Notes under the pieces: model-generated
The model's database searches: none
What the model was told of the DNA's origin: nothing
Seen by the model: the letters and a program-made list of their open reading frames with translations, nothing else
In this document: in pieces, positions 63,300 through 64,000 of the stretch
Layout: each line of letters opens with the position of its first letter
Position numbering within the stretch: the stretch's first letter is position 1
Source of the DNA: Lewinellaceae bacterium
GTDB taxonomy: Bacteria > Bacteroidota > Bacteroidia > Chitinophagales > Saprospiraceae
Assembly (NCBI GenBank): GCA_020636445.1
Contig: JACJXV010000019.1
Location: 1-64,000, forward strand
Length of the DNA: 64,000 nucleotides
Reading direction: 5' to 3'
Program-made: the position numbers and the translations under genes

Positions 63300-64000
63300 A
63301 TGAAAGTTGTCGCAAAATCTTTTGCTCTTTTCCTTTTCTGCTGCCTGGCGCTAAGTGCCTGGGGGCAGCTTCCTGAAAATATCATGACTGAATCGGGGAT
63401 GCCGATGCGGCCCCTTCCCGTTGACGATGTGGTAGAAAGCTCTATCACGGTCAATAAACGGGTACTGCCCTACGAGCAACCGCGTGAAGCTGATATCTTC
63501 TGGAAAAAACGCGTGTGGCGTATTATCGATGTACGGGAAAAAATGAACCTGGCCTTTGCTTATCCCAAGCGCCCGTTCCTGGAAATCCTGATCGATGCCA
63601 CCAAAGATCCCGAAAACCCCCTGCGCGTTTTTGGTGATGAAGAATTCAAACAGGTATTGGATACCGCTACCCTCAACCAGGTACTCTACCGGGTGGATAC
63701 GGTGCCCATTACCGACCCAACCACTTATGAGGTTACCATCCAGATCATCAAAAATGATATCAATTTTGATGATATTGAACGCTACCGGGTAAAGGAAATG
63801 TGGTTCTTCGACAAAGAATCCTCTACCCTGCAGGTTCGCATTCTGGGTATTGCCCCAGTCGTGCCAGTAATGGCCGATAATGGCGATAAAATCGGAGAAC
63901 GGGCGATGTTCTGGATCTACTATCCGGAGGCTCGCGAAGTATTGGCTCGTGAACAGGTGTTCAACCCCTACAATGATGCCTCTCCCCTCACCTGGGAAGA
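63300..64000 (+). CDS. gldN: GldN (3' partial)
   Basis: The ATG spans 63300-63302 and gives a signal peptide (KSFALFLFCCLALSAWGQ). GldN landmarks: VLPYEQPREADIFWKKRVWRIIDVREKMNLAFAYPK, FLEILIDAT, EMWFFDKESSTLQVRILGIAPV. The frame is open to the window end, giving 233 codons of a usual 300 or so. GldN pairs with GldK in the periplasmic T9SS ring. Confidence 0.95.
   Translation, partial: MKVVAKSFALFLFCCLALSAWGQLPENIMTESGMPMRPLPVDDVVESSITVNKRVLPYEQPREADIFWKKRVWRIIDVREKMNLAFAYPKRPFLEILIDATKDPENPLRVFGDEEFKQVLDTATLNQVLYRVDTVPITDPTTYEVTIQIIKNDINFDDIERYRVKEMWFFDKESSTLQVRILGIAPVVPVMADNGDKIGERAMFWIYYPEAREVLAREQVFNPYNDASPLTWE

Overview
The window reads as chromosomal DNA of a Bacteroidota bacterium, most likely of the Saprospiria (Lewinella-like) group. 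The evidence is a porP/sprF-gldK-gldL-gldM-gldN type IX secretion and gliding cluster, DUF families frequent in this phylum (DUF2157, DUF2279, DUF2911, DUF4105, DUF4293), a GH97 glycosidase, a BatE-like TPR protein, an OstA-like protein, and promoters of the TTTG-N19-TAnnTTTG type in front of several genes. No phage, plasmid, insertion sequence or CRISPR array was seen.

Layout. 1-6.9 kb (+): a di-heme cytochrome cut by the window edge, two small genes, an M24 peptidase, an MFS transporter, Sua5, a DUF2911 protein, a palindrome-rich spacer, a lipoprotein and a small membrane protein. 7.2-11.3 kb (-): a two-subunit IorAB-like molybdenum hydroxylase and a DUF2157 membrane protein. 11.4-16.6 kb: DUF2279 protein, RimK (-), MFS, DUF4105 protein and a HAD hydrolase. 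16.7-23.7 kb (+): an S9 peptidase fused to an FGE-like domain, 1.1 kb of noncoding repeats, and a large BNR-propeller protein. 24.4-39.0 kb, nearly all (-): two thioredoxin-fold proteins, DnaE, an EAD-pseudokinase-globin protein, an ACP-like protein, a LOG-family protein, a sigma-54 activator, an M20 amidohydrolase, an SLC13 permease and a GH97 enzyme. 39.8-42.3 kb (+): an aspartic protease with PDZ, then rplU and a fused rpmA. 42.4-50.7 kb, mostly (-): BatE-like, OstA-like, FAD oxidoreductase, a complete ExbB/ExbD set, tRNA-Ser(GGA) and TatD. 50.8-57.5 kb: RNase H, Def, RuvX, a methyltransferase, ManA, an HtrA-like protease and a glucosaminidase. 57.9-64 kb (+): a YyaL remnant and the T9SS/gliding cluster, with gldN cut by the window end.

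How genes work together. The ExbB/ExbD set would supply proton-motive force to TonB-type outer-membrane uptake. PorP/SprF and GldKLMN form the T9SS core and gliding motor. OstA-like, BatE-like and glucosaminidase proteins serve the envelope. The rest is mostly housekeeping.

Most notable points. (1) A predicted EAD11-like/pseudokinase/globin fusion whose globin part keeps TyrB10, PheCD1, GlnE7 and HisF8 at flavohaemoglobin-like spacing. (2) A ribosomal protein L27 carrying a long Ala/Pro/Lys linker and a helix-hairpin-helix domain. (3) gldM split by an apparent one-base frameshift. (4) An S9 peptidase-FGE fusion. (5) A 381-bp nested fold-back repeat and other palindromic noncoding regions. All functional assignments come from reading the sequence and remembered family features; no database search was run.
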